Source: Streptomyces reniochalinae
Lineage (GTDB): Bacteria > Actinomycetota > Actinomycetes > Streptomycetales > Streptomycetaceae
Direction of reading: 5' to 3'
NCBI RefSeq assembly: GCF_003323735.1
Contig: NZ_QOIM01000036.1
Coordinates: 186,001-250,000 of the forward strand
DNA: 64,000 nt
The translations under genes and the position numbers were made by a program. The notes under the pieces were generated by a model, which saw only the letters and a list, made by a program, of their open reading frames with translations, searched no databases and was not told where the DNA came from. Each line of letters starts with the position of its first letter. The stretch's first letter is position 1. Positions 32,794 through 40,911 of this stretch are shown piece after piece.

Positions 32794-33162
32794 ATGGCAA
32801 TGGTGAAGGTGCACCGGGGTGCGCTGACGGTCGAGTTCAGCAGCCGGGAGAGCGTGTGGGCCCGCAGGCGGTCGGTGACGGTTCCGCTGGCGGCCGTGCG
32901 TGAGGTCACGTGCGTCGAGCGACCGCTGCGCGAGACCCGCGGAGGCCGCAAGGGCTATCAGTCCTTCTTCACGAAGATCGGTGTGTGGGGCCTCTTCACC
33001 GGGACGCGTCAACTCGTCTCGGCCCGACGTGGCGAGCCCGGGGTGCGGGTCCTGCTCGACAGGGCGGCCGCGGGCGGTGACTTCGACGAGATCGTCGTCT
33101 CGCACAGCAACGCCGCGGGACTCGCCCGGGACATCGCCCGCGGTGCGAGGAGTGCGGCGTGA
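32794..33162 (+). CDS. Bacterial PH-like domain protein (hypothetical)
   Basis: A 122-residue protein without signal or membrane segment. The alternating strands MVKVHRGALTVEFSSRESVW and VTVPLAAVREVTCVERPLRE, with the loop TRQLVSARRGEPGVRVLLD and a C-terminal helix AAGLARDIARGAR, resemble small bacterial PH-domain proteins that read lipid or protein surfaces. I cannot assign it to a named family with certainty. ATG 32794 follows GGGGAGAG at good distance; GTG 32788 is also possible. It is divergent from the YtrA-type GntR gene. A perfect 8-bp hairpin follows. Confidence 0.65.
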   Translation: MAMVKVHRGALTVEFSSRESVWARRRSVTVPLAAVREVTCVERPLRETRGGRKGYQSFFTKIGVWGLFTGTRQLVSARRGEPGVRVLLDRAAAGGDFDEIVVSHSNAAGLARDIARGARSAA

Positions 33163-33164
33163 CC

Positions 33165-33189
33165 CAGGTGTCCGGCACGAAGACACCTG
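33165..33189 (+). terminator. Hairpin after the PH-like gene
   Basis: CAGGTGTC (33165-33172) and GACACCTG (33182-33189) form a perfect 8-bp stem with a 9-base loop, two bases after the stop codon. It probably terminates this short transcript. Confidence 0.6.
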
Positions 33190-33238
33190 CGGATGTCCCG
33201 CGCCCGGGCCACACCGAGTCCGCTCGGGCGGCGTACCT

Positions 33239-33254
33239 GGTTCGGCACCGAACC
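33239..33254. promoter_or_regulatory. 16-bp near-perfect dyad GGTTCGGCACCGAACC
   Basis: GGTTCGG and CCGAACC are exact inverted arms around a 2-bp centre (CA). It lies about 205 bp upstream of the first SPFH gene. Its compact size suits a dimeric repressor site as well as a hairpin, and it is the only clear element in that promoter region. Confidence 0.4.
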
Positions 33255-33460
33255 TGCGCCAAGCATCGAATCCGCCCCGACACCGCATGTGAGACGGCAA
33301 CTGTTGGCGCGCGTATGTGTTAACCGCCGGCAACGGGGAAGCAGCCGCTTACCGGGGGCCTTGATGAATCCTTTACTTCACCGTGTTCTGGGCGGGGCCC
33401 CTCACAGGTGCAGAGCAACGGGGGCGTGCGACGCGCGTCCCACGTGAACAAGGGGGTTGT

Positions 33461-35191
33461 GTGGCACGGGAGAGTGTGCGCAGAGTCGCACGGGCCGTGA
33501 CCAAGGGCGCCGATGCGCGCGAAGCTGCCGAGTCGGAGGTGCGCCGCAGGGCCGGCGGCGCGGCGCAGGACGGGGAGCGCAGGGAGGACGGGATCGATCC
33601 GTCGGACTTCCCCGCCGCGCGCGAACAGGGTGGCTCCATCGACACCGTCATGGAACAGAAGACGGTGCCGCTCGACGAGGCCGGGGAGGAACTCAACCAC
33701 AGCGCGCTCAAACGCGACGGGCTGGAACAGGTGCACCGCATCTGTCCGATGGTGTTGCCGCGTGGGCGGTCGTTCATGACCATGCTGCCGGTCTCGATGC
33801 TGCTCGTCGTGGGCCTGATCGGCGTGGCGATCACCTCCGCCATCTCGTCGTTCACCGACAGCGGTCCGCTGCTCAATCCGCTGTTCGGCATCCACTACTG
33901 GGTGCTGTCCCTCGCAGCGGTCGCCTTCGTGTGGTGGCGACAGGGGATGGTGATGGTGCCGGACGGGTGCCACGCGCTGATCACCCGGTTCGGAAAGCTG
34001 GAACAGGTGGTGGGCCCGGGACGGGTCATCCTGCTCAACCCGTGGAAACGCGTCTCGTACATCATCAACACCACGCGCGAGTACCCGTTCAACGCGCCGG
34101 TGCGCGAGGCGCCGACACGGGGCGGGGTGAAGGCGTCGATCGACCTGTTCATCCAGTTCCGGATCAGTGACCCGGTGGAGTTCGTCTACACGCTCGGTGC
34201 GGTGCGCGGCTTCGAGGAGAAGCTGAGCAACGCCGTCAGCGAGACCATCCGCAGCCTCATCTACGAGCAGGAGGCCGCGGGCATCTACGACATGGTGGGC
34301 GAGGACACCGGCAGACTGCTGGAGCAGCTCAACCAGCAGTTCCGGCCCGCTGTCGAGCTGACGAACGCCAACATCACACACGCCGAACCCTCGGATCGCG
34401 GATACCGCATGGACCTGGCCTCGCCGGAGATGGTGCGGGTCGCCAAGGAGGCCTACACGCACGAGTACGCGCTCCAGCTGCGCAAGGAGCAGGACGAGGG
34501 CGACCTCACCAAGGAGCTGGCCTCCCAGCAGGAGGAACTGTCCGCGATCCAGGCGGAGATCGCGCAGTACCAGGCGCAGATGGACACCTCCGTCGAGCGC
34601 GAGACCAATCGCGCCGGAGCGCTGGCCAGGCAGCGCTACGTACAGGCGGAGTCCGAGGCGAAGGCCAACGCGGCGCTTCTGGAAGCGCAGGCACTGGACA
34701 TCCGCGCGGTCACCGCCGCCGAGGCGCCGGAGATCCTGGAGTACCGCTACCAGCAGCAGGTGCTGGACACCCTGGAAAAGGTCGCCGACCACCTGCCCAG
34801 GCTGGTGCGGATCGGCGGTGCGGACGAAGGCGCGGACGGCGCTGTCGGCGTGAACTTCCTTTCGCTCGCCCGCGAACTGGTCGGCGAGCGGGGCGGAGAG
34901 CTGTTCTCCCAGGAGGACATGGCGGCGGTCCGCGCACGGCTCGCGGAGGTGTCGGCCCGGATCGAGGAGCGGGAAGCCGAGATCAGCGCACTGCGCGAGG
35001 CCGATCAGCCGACCGTGCCCGCGCAGGTGGGCGGCGGTGGTGCGGCGGCGCCCGAGGGCGCGGGGCCGCACAGCGCCGGAGAAGAGAAGAACGACGGCCG
35101 GTCCGCCGCGGAGCGGAGCGGGCGCGGGTCCTGGGACGGCGCCGACGATCCCTTCGGGCCGAGCGATGATGTCTGGGGGGAGTCCGAATGA
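33461..35191 (+). CDS. SPFH (band 7/flotillin-like) membrane protein 1
   Basis: A 576-residue protein. A charged cytoplasmic N-terminus (~95 residues) precedes two membrane segments (MLPVSMLLVVGLIGVAITSA, about 107-126, and YWVLSLAAVAFVWW, about 147). An SPFH domain follows (ALITRFGKLEQVVGPGRVIL; IDLFIQFRISDPVEFVYTLG; SNAVSETIRSLIYEQ), then a long Glu/Gln/Ala-rich coiled coil (ELASQQEELSAIQAEIAQYQ) and a disordered acidic tail. SPFH proteins oligomerise into ring cages or membrane microdomain scaffolds. The GTG start follows AAGGGGG. The stop overlaps the second SPFH gene (ATGA), so the two products probably assemble together. Confidence 0.9.
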   Translation: MARESVRRVARAVTKGADAREAAESEVRRRAGGAAQDGERREDGIDPSDFPAAREQGGSIDTVMEQKTVPLDEAGEELNHSALKRDGLEQVHRICPMVLPRGRSFMTMLPVSMLLVVGLIGVAITSAISSFTDSGPLLNPLFGIHYWVLSLAAVAFVWWRQGMVMVPDGCHALITRFGKLEQVVGPGRVILLNPWKRVSYIINTTREYPFNAPVREAPTRGGVKASIDLFIQFRISDPVEFVYTLGAVRGFEEKLSNAVSETIRSLIYEQEAAGIYDMVGEDTGRLLEQLNQQFRPAVELTNANITHAEPSDRGYRMDLASPEMVRVAKEAYTHEYALQLRKEQDEGDLTKELASQQEELSAIQAEIAQYQAQMDTSVERETNRAGALARQRYVQAESEAKANAALLEAQALDIRAVTAAEAPEILEYRYQQQVLDTLEKVADHLPRLVRIGGADEGADGAVGVNFLSLARELVGERGGELFSQEDMAAVRARLAEVSARIEEREAEISALREADQPTVPAQVGGGGAAAPEGAGPHSAGEEKNDGRSAAERSGRGSWDGADDPFGPSDDVWGESE

Positions 35192-36537
35192 GCACGGCGG
35201 TGGGCAGCCGCAGGTCCGTCATCTCGGAGGAGGTGGCGCCCTGGAGCGACATTCCGCAGCTTCTGCGCGGCGGCGAGGCGGGCACACTCGTCCCCGTCAT
35301 CATCCCCAAGCACCGCCGCCGCGTGTGGTGGATGGTGCCGTTCTGGCTCGGTCTGCTCGCCGTGGCCGCCGGCGCCATGGCCACCGTGCAGGCCCCTGAC
35401 GGCACCGCGGGCGAGGTGTTCGACACGCTCGCGACCGTCACCTTCGTGTTCGGGCTGCTCTTCCTCGTCGTCGGGGCGCTGTGGTGGTGGCGTTCCTCGA
35501 TCGTGGAGATCGAGCAGGGCACCAACGGGATTCTGACCCGGTACGGTGCCATCACGCGCACCCTGGATCCGGGCCGGCACTACCTGTGGCATCCCTGGTC
35601 GCGGGTGGACTTCGTGGTGGACACGGCCACCGAGATCCCGTACTCGGCACCGGTGGTGGCCTGCCCGACGCGGGAGAACGTGCCGCTGCGCGCGATCGAG
35701 TTCTTCCTGAAGTTCCGCATCACGGACGCGGTGCTGTTCGTGCGTACCATCGGCGCGGGCAACTTCGATCTCGTCCTCTCCAACGCCGTGCAGGACGCGA
35801 TCCGGCAGCGCGGCCGCCGCGTGCGCACCGAGCAGGCGTACGACCTGCGGGGCTCGGATGTCGCCGACATGCAGGAGCTGCTGAACCGGCAGCTCTCGCG
35901 CTACGGCGTGCGCATCACCGGTGCCAACATCCCCGATGTGCAACTGCCCGCGCAGTACCAGCAGCACCTGGCGACCCGGGAGCGGGTCGCCAAGGAGGCC
36001 ACCGCGTACGAACAGGAGTGGGGGCTCTCGCGCAAGCGCCGCATCGACAGCCTGCAAATGGACATCGAGCGTGCCAAGAAGGTGCGCGACGCGCGCATCG
36101 TCGAGGTGAAGGCGGCGCTCAACAAGGCGCGCGAACAGGTCGCGCAGCTCCTGGAAGAGCAGGAGACCGAGGCGCAGAACGTGCGCTTCGAGATCGAGAC
36201 GCGGGGCCGCAGCGGGCTGATCGCGGCCGAGAACGAGGCGCGCGCCCAGCGCACCCTCGCGCAGGCCTACCGCGACAACCGCGCGGTACTGCAGTACGAG
36301 CTGGCGCGGCGCAGGCTGGACGTGGGTGCTGTGCTCGCGGGCAAGGCTCCACAGCCGGTCGTGCTGCGCACCGACGGCTCCGCCGGCAGTGACACCTCCG
36401 CGCTGGCCACGCTGCTGGCGGCACAACTACTGCCCGGTCTGCACCAGCTGCCGAGCGGTGGGGCTACCGAAGCGGCCGAGAGGCCCGACCCCACGGCTGT
36501 CGGTGAGGCCGTCGCGGACGTGTGGCAGCGCAAGTAG
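35188..36537 (+). CDS. SPFH (band 7/flotillin-like) membrane protein 2
   Basis: A 449-residue paralogue of the preceding protein with two membrane segments (WWMVPFWLGLLAVAAGAMAT and FVFGLLFLVVGALWWW). Its SPFH domain is ILTRYGAITRTLDPGRHYLW, FFLKFRITDAVLFVRTIGAG and SNAVQDAIRQRGRRV, followed by a coiled coil (AREQVAQLLEEQETEAQNVR). The C-terminus (LATLLAAQLLPGLHQLPSGG) is hydrophobic and resembles the cap segment of SPFH rings. Co-translation with protein 1 suggests a hetero-oligomer like HflK/HflC, although no FtsH-like protease is adjacent. A strong hairpin terminator follows at 36564-36597. Confidence 0.9.
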   Translation: MSTAVGSRRSVISEEVAPWSDIPQLLRGGEAGTLVPVIIPKHRRRVWWMVPFWLGLLAVAAGAMATVQAPDGTAGEVFDTLATVTFVFGLLFLVVGALWWWRSSIVEIEQGTNGILTRYGAITRTLDPGRHYLWHPWSRVDFVVDTATEIPYSAPVVACPTRENVPLRAIEFFLKFRITDAVLFVRTIGAGNFDLVLSNAVQDAIRQRGRRVRTEQAYDLRGSDVADMQELLNRQLSRYGVRITGANIPDVQLPAQYQQHLATRERVAKEATAYEQEWGLSRKRRIDSLQMDIERAKKVRDARIVEVKAALNKAREQVAQLLEEQETEAQNVRFEIETRGRSGLIAAENEARAQRTLAQAYRDNRAVLQYELARRRLDVGAVLAGKAPQPVVLRTDGSAGSDTSALATLLAAQLLPGLHQLPSGGATEAAERPDPTAVGEAVADVWQRK

Positions 36538-36563
36538 CACCGCCACACCCCACCCACGCGTTC

Positions 36564-36597
36564 CCACGCCCCCGCTCCGTTCGCAGCGGGGGCGTGG
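36564..36597 (+). terminator. Hairpin terminator of the SPFH operon
   Basis: CCACGCCCCCGCT (36564-36576) pairs perfectly with AGCGGGGGCGTGG (36585-36597) across an 8-base loop, a 13-bp stem starting 26 bp after the stop codon. Confidence 0.8.
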
Positions 36598-36798
36598 CGC
36601 GTCCCGGTCGTCCCGCGCACCGCTGAGAAGCGCAGGTACATTTCCGGTCCCCCGGGGAATGGGTGTCGCTGCGGATGGCGGCGGCCGCGGGGCCGCGCGA
36701 TCGTGGAGACGGAACCGGCACCAGCTTCCCCGGGGCCAGGCCCGCCCGCCGCGGGACGGCCGCCGACGGACGAGACCGGGGAGTGGGAGGGAGGGGCC

Positions 36799-37113
36799 AT
36801 GGCCGGCCGCCACGGCAACGGTTTCCTGGACGAGATGGACGCCCGGATGCGGAGCGAGGATCCGCGGTTCGCACATGCCATGGAGAGCGGCAGGCCGTGC
36901 CTGCCGCGGGAGTACCGGCGCGGTCGCGCGTGGTCGTCCCTGGCCGTCGGCGTCGTCCTGCTCGGCCTCGGCGTGGTGATCAGTGACGGACTGCTCATCA
37001 CCTCCGGCCTCGTGGTCGCCGGGGCCGCCGGGCACCTCTTCGACCCCGAGCGGCGTCGCCCCGGCAGGCCGGACGCCGGTCGGACGCACCGCGACGAGCG
37101 CCGGTCTCCGTGA
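36799..37113 (+). CDS. DUF3040-like small membrane protein
   Basis: A 104-residue protein. The N-terminal amphipathic part FLDEMDARMRSEDPRFAHAM resembles the DUF3040 pattern (a short acidic helix followed by DPRFxxAM). Two hydrophobic segments follow (SLAVGVVLLGLGVVIS and LLITSGLVVAGAAGHL) and a basic tail (DPERRRPGRPDAGRTHRDE). The function is unknown. The ATG has GGAGGGAGGGG just upstream. It stands alone between the SPFH terminator and the antiporter region. Confidence 0.8.
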   Translation: MAGRHGNGFLDEMDARMRSEDPRFAHAMESGRPCLPREYRRGRAWSSLAVGVVLLGLGVVISDGLLITSGLVVAGAAGHLFDPERRRPGRPDAGRTHRDERRSP

Positions 37114-37292
37114 ATTCGCGGATCGGACAGCGCCCTTCTTCTCCCCCTGTGCAATAGCAACAGCACATTTGCGCCATTCTTCCTGCGGTACAATTCTTTG
37201 CCGAAGCATTACGCTCCATTGAGCGGGTGAATGCTTACGTGAAGTCCTGGCGGCTGACGGCCATGGCACCGAGAGGGCAAGGGGGGCGTGAC
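37114..37292. promoter_or_regulatory. AT-rich promoter region ahead of the antiporter locus
   Basis: Bases 37135-37240 are the longest lower-G+C stretch between genes in this part of the window. They contain TACAAT (37189-37194), a good -10 hexamer, with TTGCGC about 14 bp upstream. The transcript would run through the small ORF at 37293 into the KhtT/KhtU-like genes, giving a leader of over 400 bases. Confidence 0.4.
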
Positions 37293-37424
37293 ATGGGTCA
37301 GGGGAGCCACGCCCTCTATCTGTCCGTCGCGGTGGTCTGTCGCCCACCGGCACCGCCGCCCGTCCCGGTGCGCGTCGAGAACGCCGCGCGCGGCAGCGTG
37401 CCGGATACCTGCCGCCTGCGCTGA
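37293..37424 (+). CDS. Candidate 43-residue small ORF in the antiporter leader
   Basis: ATG 37293 has AAGGGGGG at proper distance (37278-37285) and reads MGQGSHALYLSVAVVCRPPA, then PPPVPVRVENAARG, ending CRLR. A hydrophobic run LYLSVAVVC is followed by a proline-rich stretch. There is no known homologue that I recall. It sits between the AT-rich promoter and the antiporter subunit gene. It could be a membrane micropeptide, a leader peptide or spurious. After it, 37425-37629 holds no further feature. Confidence 0.35.
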   Translation: MGQGSHALYLSVAVVCRPPAPPPVPVRVENAARGSVPDTCRLR

Positions 37425-37629
37425 CGCTGACGCTCCCGGATCGCCGCCCCTGCCGGACCAGACCAGGGGCGCTCACCGGCCGCGTGCCCTGACAGCGCAC
37501 GCACGCCGTCCGGCGCATGCCGCAGGAGTCCTCCCGGGCAGAGGCAGTACAGGCACATGTCGCGACGCGGTCCCCACGTCGCGACGCCTGCCGGCCGCAC
37601 ATCCCGATCCGCGCCTTCTGGAGCACCTC

Positions 37630-38115
37630 ATGGAGCCTTCCACCCACACCCGCAAGACGTCGTTGCCCGGCGTCGGCACCCGCTACGACCTGGAAACCGG
37701 TGCCGGTCCCCACCTCTCGGTCGTCGTCTGCCAGGACGGCCGGCGCATCCTCGCCTTCCACGACCCCGAGGACGACGACAGCTGCAAAGACGCGGCCACC
37801 CTCACACCCCACGAGGCGACCGCGCTGGCGAACCTGCTGACCGACGACCCGGTGGCCCACCTGCAACAGCAGGTCGAGATCGACCTGGTCACCGAACACA
37901 TCGAGGTCACCAAACGCTCGCCGTACGCAGGACGCACGCTCGGCTCCACCCAGGCCCGTACCCGCACCGGCGCCTCCATCGTCGCCGTTCTGCGCCGGAC
38001 CGCGGCTGTCCCTTCGCCCACCCCGGACTTCCGCCTCGCCATCGGCGACACCCTCGTCGTCGTCGGAACCCGGGAGGGCGTGGACGCCGTCGCCGAACTG
38101 ATCATCGGAGGATAG
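37630..38115 (+). CDS. Antiporter regulatory subunit with RCK C-terminal (TrkA_C) domain, KhtT-like
   Basis: A 161-residue cytosolic protein. An N-terminal ~85 residues (LPGVGTRYDLETGAGPHLSV; LTPHEATALANLLTDDP) resemble KhtT/AmhM. The C-terminal RCK_C/TrkA_C domain (SPYAGRTLGSTQARTRTGAS; IVAVLRR; FRLAIGDTLVVVGTREGVDA) binds small ligands such as cyclic di-AMP in related potassium transport regulators. The start ATG has GGAG seven bases upstream. Only six bases separate its stop from the antiporter GTG, so the two genes form an operon and the proteins a complex. Confidence 0.9.
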   Translation: MEPSTHTRKTSLPGVGTRYDLETGAGPHLSVVVCQDGRRILAFHDPEDDDSCKDAATLTPHEATALANLLTDDPVAHLQQQVEIDLVTEHIEVTKRSPYAGRTLGSTQARTRTGASIVAVLRRTAAVPSPTPDFRLAIGDTLVVVGTREGVDAVAELIIGG

Positions 38116-38121
38116 ACGCCC

Positions 38122-39339
38122 GTGCACAACACCACTGCCATGCTCATCGAACTCGGGGCGATCATTCTCGCCCTCGGTCTCCTGGGGCGCCTCGCCGGAC
38201 GGGTGGGTTTCTCACCCATCCCTCTCTACCTGCTGGCAGGGCTCGCCTTCGGACAAGGAGGCATCCTCCCTCTCCAGGCAAGTGAGGAGTTCGTGGCCAC
38301 CGGCGCCGAGATAGGCGTCATCCTGCTGCTGCTCCTGCTCGGGCTGGAGTACAGCGCCTCCGACCTCGTCACCAACCTCAAGACGCAGTATCCCTCCGGA
38401 GCGGTCGACTTCGTACTGAACGCGCTTCCCGGTGCCCTCGCCGCGCTGATCCTCGGCTGGGGAGCGGTCGGCGCCGTGGCGCTGGCCGGAGTCACCTGGA
38501 TCTCCTCCTCCGGCGTCATCGCGAAGGTCCTCGGCGACCTCGGACGCCTCGGCAACCGCGAGACCCCTGTCATTCTCGGCGTCCTGGTCATCGAGGACCT
38601 GGCCATGGCGGTCTACCTGCCGATCCTCACCGCGCTGCTCGCCGGAGTCAGCCTGGCCGGCGGATCCCTGACCCTGCTGATCTCCCTGGGCACGGTCGCC
38701 GCTGTTCTCTACCTGGCCCTGCGTCACGGCCGCCTGATCAGCAAGGCGGTCTCCTCCGACAACGCCGAGATGCTCCTCCTCGTCGTCCTCGGACTCACCC
38801 TCCTGGTCGCCGGCATCGCACAGGAACTCCAGGTGTCCGCCGCCGTCGGCGCGTTCCTCGTCGGCATCGCCCTGTCCGGAGAGGTCGCCGAGGGCGCCAG
38901 CAGCCTCCTCACGCCACTGCGTGACCTCTTCGCCGCCGTCTTCTTCGTCTTCTTCGGCCTCTCGACCAACCCGGCCGACATCCCGCCCGTCCTCGTGCCC
39001 GCTCTCATCCTCGCCGTCGTCACGGCGCTGACGAAGATCGCGACCGGCTGGTACGCGGCTCGCCGCGCCGGAATCAAGACCGCGGGCCGCTGGCGCGCCG
39101 GGGGCACACTGGTGGCCCGCGGGGAGTTCTCCATCGTCATCGCGGGCCTCGCCGTAGGGGTCGAGCCCCGCATCGGTCCGCTGGCCACCGCCTACGTCCT
39201 CATTCTCGTCATCATCGGGCCGCTGACCGCCCGCTGGACCGAGCCACTCGCCCGCCGCCTCACTCGTCGGCGCACCGCCGCACAACAGGCTGCCGTCGCG
39301 CCGGCGGAATCCGCCGAAGTGGTCCGCACGAACAGTTGA
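38122..39339 (+). CDS. Cation/proton antiporter (CPA2), KhtU-like
   Basis: A 405-residue membrane protein with ~12 helices of the Na+/H+ exchanger (KefB/KhtU) family. It has no RCK domain of its own, which matches the separate regulatory subunit just upstream. Landmarks: AGLAFGQGGILPLQASEEF, LLLLLLGLEYSASDLVTNLK and GVLVIEDLAMAVYLPILTAL with the conserved Asp of the transport site, plus TLVARGEFSIVIAGLAVG. It should export K+ (or NH4+) in exchange for protons. The GTG is preceded by GGAGGA at nine bases. Confidence 0.92.
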   Translation: MHNTTAMLIELGAIILALGLLGRLAGRVGFSPIPLYLLAGLAFGQGGILPLQASEEFVATGAEIGVILLLLLLGLEYSASDLVTNLKTQYPSGAVDFVLNALPGALAALILGWGAVGAVALAGVTWISSSGVIAKVLGDLGRLGNRETPVILGVLVIEDLAMAVYLPILTALLAGVSLAGGSLTLLISLGTVAAVLYLALRHGRLISKAVSSDNAEMLLLVVLGLTLLVAGIAQELQVSAAVGAFLVGIALSGEVAEGASSLLTPLRDLFAAVFFVFFGLSTNPADIPPVLVPALILAVVTALTKIATGWYAARRAGIKTAGRWRAGGTLVARGEFSIVIAGLAVGVEPRIGPLATAYVLILVIIGPLTARWTEPLARRLTRRRTAAQQAAVAPAESAEVVRTNS

Positions 39340-39405
39340 GACAGGCAACGCCGGCGCCCGGGCGCCCGGGCCGACGCTCGTGTGGGCGTGTGCCAGGCTG
39401 GCGCC

Positions 39406-40164
39406 ATGGAACGCGCTCCCGTGGAGATGATCACGCCCGAGCCGACGCGCGAGGTCCGGGTCGCGCTCTCCACCCAGTCCTGGCTCGACCTGTCGTTCCT
39501 GCACTGGGCCGTCGATCCGGCGGATGTGGCGCCGCTGCTTCCTGCCGGGACCGTCCCCGACACCCACGACGGGCGCGCCTACGTCGGTCTGGTGGCGTTC
39601 CGCATGCACCGGGTCGGCTGGTTCGGGCTGCCGGGTGTTCCGTACTTCGGCACCTTTCCCGAGACCAACGTCCGCCTCTACTCGGTGGACCGGCAGGGCC
39701 GGCGCGGCGTGGTCTTCCGCTCGCTGGAGGCCTCGCGGCTGCTGCCGGTGGCCGTCGCGCGCCTCGCTTTCCGGCTGCCGTACGTCTGGGCGAGGATGTC
39801 GGTCCGGCGTGACGCGGACACCGTCAGCTATGTCAGCAGCCGGCGCCGGCCAGGGCCACGCGGGCTCGGTTGCCGGATCAGGGTGCGGGTCGGTGAGCGG
39901 ATCGGGGAGCCGAGCGCCCTCGAACACTTCCTGACCGCCCGCTGGGGCATGCACAACAGCTTCTTCGGCCGGCCGGTGTACATGCCCAACGCCCACCCGC
40001 GCTGGCCGCTGCACCGCGCTGAGCTCCTGGAGTGCCGGGACGAGTTGGTGGCCGCGGCCGGGGTTCCTCCACCCGCGGGGCCGCCGGTGAGCGTGCTGTA
40101 CTCGCCCGGCGTGCCGGTCCGCTTCGGCCGCCCCGCCCGCCCGGGCGGCCTGCCCACCCCGTGA
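39406..40164 (+). CDS. DUF2071 (YqjF-like) protein
   Basis: A 252-residue soluble protein of the DUF2071/YqjF family. Landmarks: STQSWLDLSFLHWAVDPADV at the start, VPYFGTFPETNVRLYSVDRQ in the middle (the FxExNVRxY motif) and LTARWGMHNSFFGRPVYMPN near the end, consistent with an acetoacetate-decarboxylase-like fold. The enzymatic role is unknown. ATG 39406 is preferred over an in-frame GTG eight codons upstream, since conservation begins soon after it. The stop is only ~20 bp from the transposon-like element that follows. Confidence 0.85.
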   Translation: MERAPVEMITPEPTREVRVALSTQSWLDLSFLHWAVDPADVAPLLPAGTVPDTHDGRAYVGLVAFRMHRVGWFGLPGVPYFGTFPETNVRLYSVDRQGRRGVVFRSLEASRLLPVAVARLAFRLPYVWARMSVRRDADTVSYVSSRRRPGPRGLGCRIRVRVGERIGEPSALEHFLTARWGMHNSFFGRPVYMPNAHPRWPLHRAELLECRDELVAAAGVPPPAGPPVSVLYSPGVPVRFGRPARPGGLPTP

Positions 40165-40185
40165 CGGGCCCTGCCTGAGCCAGGG

Positions 40186-40404
40186 GCCTAGGGAGTGTCT
40201 TCAAAGTAGCGGCGTCCGCCCGGAGGGCGGGCCTGGCGGTGTCTGGTGCGTGCGCTCGCAAGGCGGAGGAGGGAGTCCCTGCGTGGGGGCACCTCCCGGG
40301 GCGAGCGAAGCCGAGCCCTGGGGGAAGCGGCGACCGACGACAACGCCGCGAGCGTGCGTGCCAGGCGCCGCCAGGCAGGCGGGACTTTGAAGACACGACC
40401 TAGG
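40186..40404. mobile_element. 219-bp MITE-like element
   Basis: Terminal inverted repeats: the left end CCTAGGGAGTGTCTTCAAAG (40186-40205) and the reverse complement of the right end CCTAGGTCGTGTCTTCAAAG differ at two positions, and GTGTCTTCAAAGT/ACTTTGAAGACAC is exact. CCTAGG, with its internal CTAG, marks both borders, consistent with insertion at a CTAG-type target. The interior is non-coding and partly self-complementary (GTCCGCCCGGAGGGCGGGC). The size and absence of a transposase fit a non-autonomous derivative of an IS5-like element. A transposase in trans would be needed. Confidence 0.75.
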
Positions 40405-40531
40405 CAGGGCCTTCGAGCTGTTCGATGCCGTGGTTGAACTCGGCCAGCAGCCTGAGGAACTGCTGGGTCTTCTCCTCGGTCCACTCCGCCGCCTCGATGA
40501 GCCGGGCGGCCCCCGCGCGGCTGATCGCCTG
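40400..40531 (-). pseudogene. C-terminal remnant of a MarR-like regulator
   Basis: The minus frame has a 43-residue tail beginning QAISRAGAARLIEAAEWTEE and continuing KTQQFLRLLAEFNHGIEQLE before TAG. It looks like the final helices of a MarR-family regulator. An in-frame TGA (40532-40534) closes it on the N-terminal side, and no start or wing domain is present. Its stop codon lies inside the CCTAGG border of the MITE-like element, so insertion occurred at or created the stop. The MarR assignment is by helix pattern and remembered sequence only. Confidence 0.45.
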
Positions 40532-40779
40532 TCACCTCACACCAGCCACCGCGCCCGGGGATCTCCCTCTCGGCCCGGGGGCCGTCGCCCGCCCGGACGG
40601 CCCCCGCGGCGTATAGCCGGTACGCCGATGTGCTGCGCACTCACGAGTCGGGACCCTGCTGTCCGCGCTCGCGCCTGCTGCCCGTATGCGCGTGAGCTGC
40701 CCCCGCCATAGGCGCGGCGGGCAGGGCTCCGGTCGTGCAGCTGCCGGTGACGTGCCCCTTGTGCGGCACGCGCGTCGCC
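40532..40779. other. Non-coding gap between two gene remnants
   Basis: These ~250 bases separate the tail of a MarR-like gene (minus) from the tail of a short-chain dehydrogenase gene (plus). I see no coding pattern; a CPLCGTRV-type knuckle in frame at 40753-40776 leads into the SDR tail but has no start context. The region probably marks the scar of a deletion. Confidence 0.4.
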
Positions 40780-40911
40780 GTGCCCCTGGGGCGCTTCGGA
40801 GACCCTGACCGTGACGTCGCCCCCATCGTGGCCTTCCTCGCGAGCGACGACGCCCGGTACATGACGGGGCAGACCGTCATGGCCGACGGGGGTTCCGTCA
40901 GGCTGCGCTGA
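40780..40911 (+). pseudogene. C-terminal remnant of an SDR oxidoreductase
   Basis: The plus frame reads VPLGRFGDPDRDVAPIVAFL, ASDDARYMTGQTVMADGGSV, RLR and stop. This is the standard end of a classical short-chain dehydrogenase/reductase (PLGRxGxPxDVA, then ASD.ARYxTGQTxxxDGG). The Rossmann motif and YxxxK active site, some 200 residues, are absent upstream. It is therefore a truncated gene. It faces away from the MarR-like remnant, so the pair looks like a divergent regulator/enzyme couple that lost its centre. Confidence 0.75.

Noticed and set aside
33239..33254. GGTTCGGCACCGAACC considered as a tRNA T-loop
   Set aside because: No matching acceptor, anticodon or D arms nearby; it is a compact dyad, not a tRNA.
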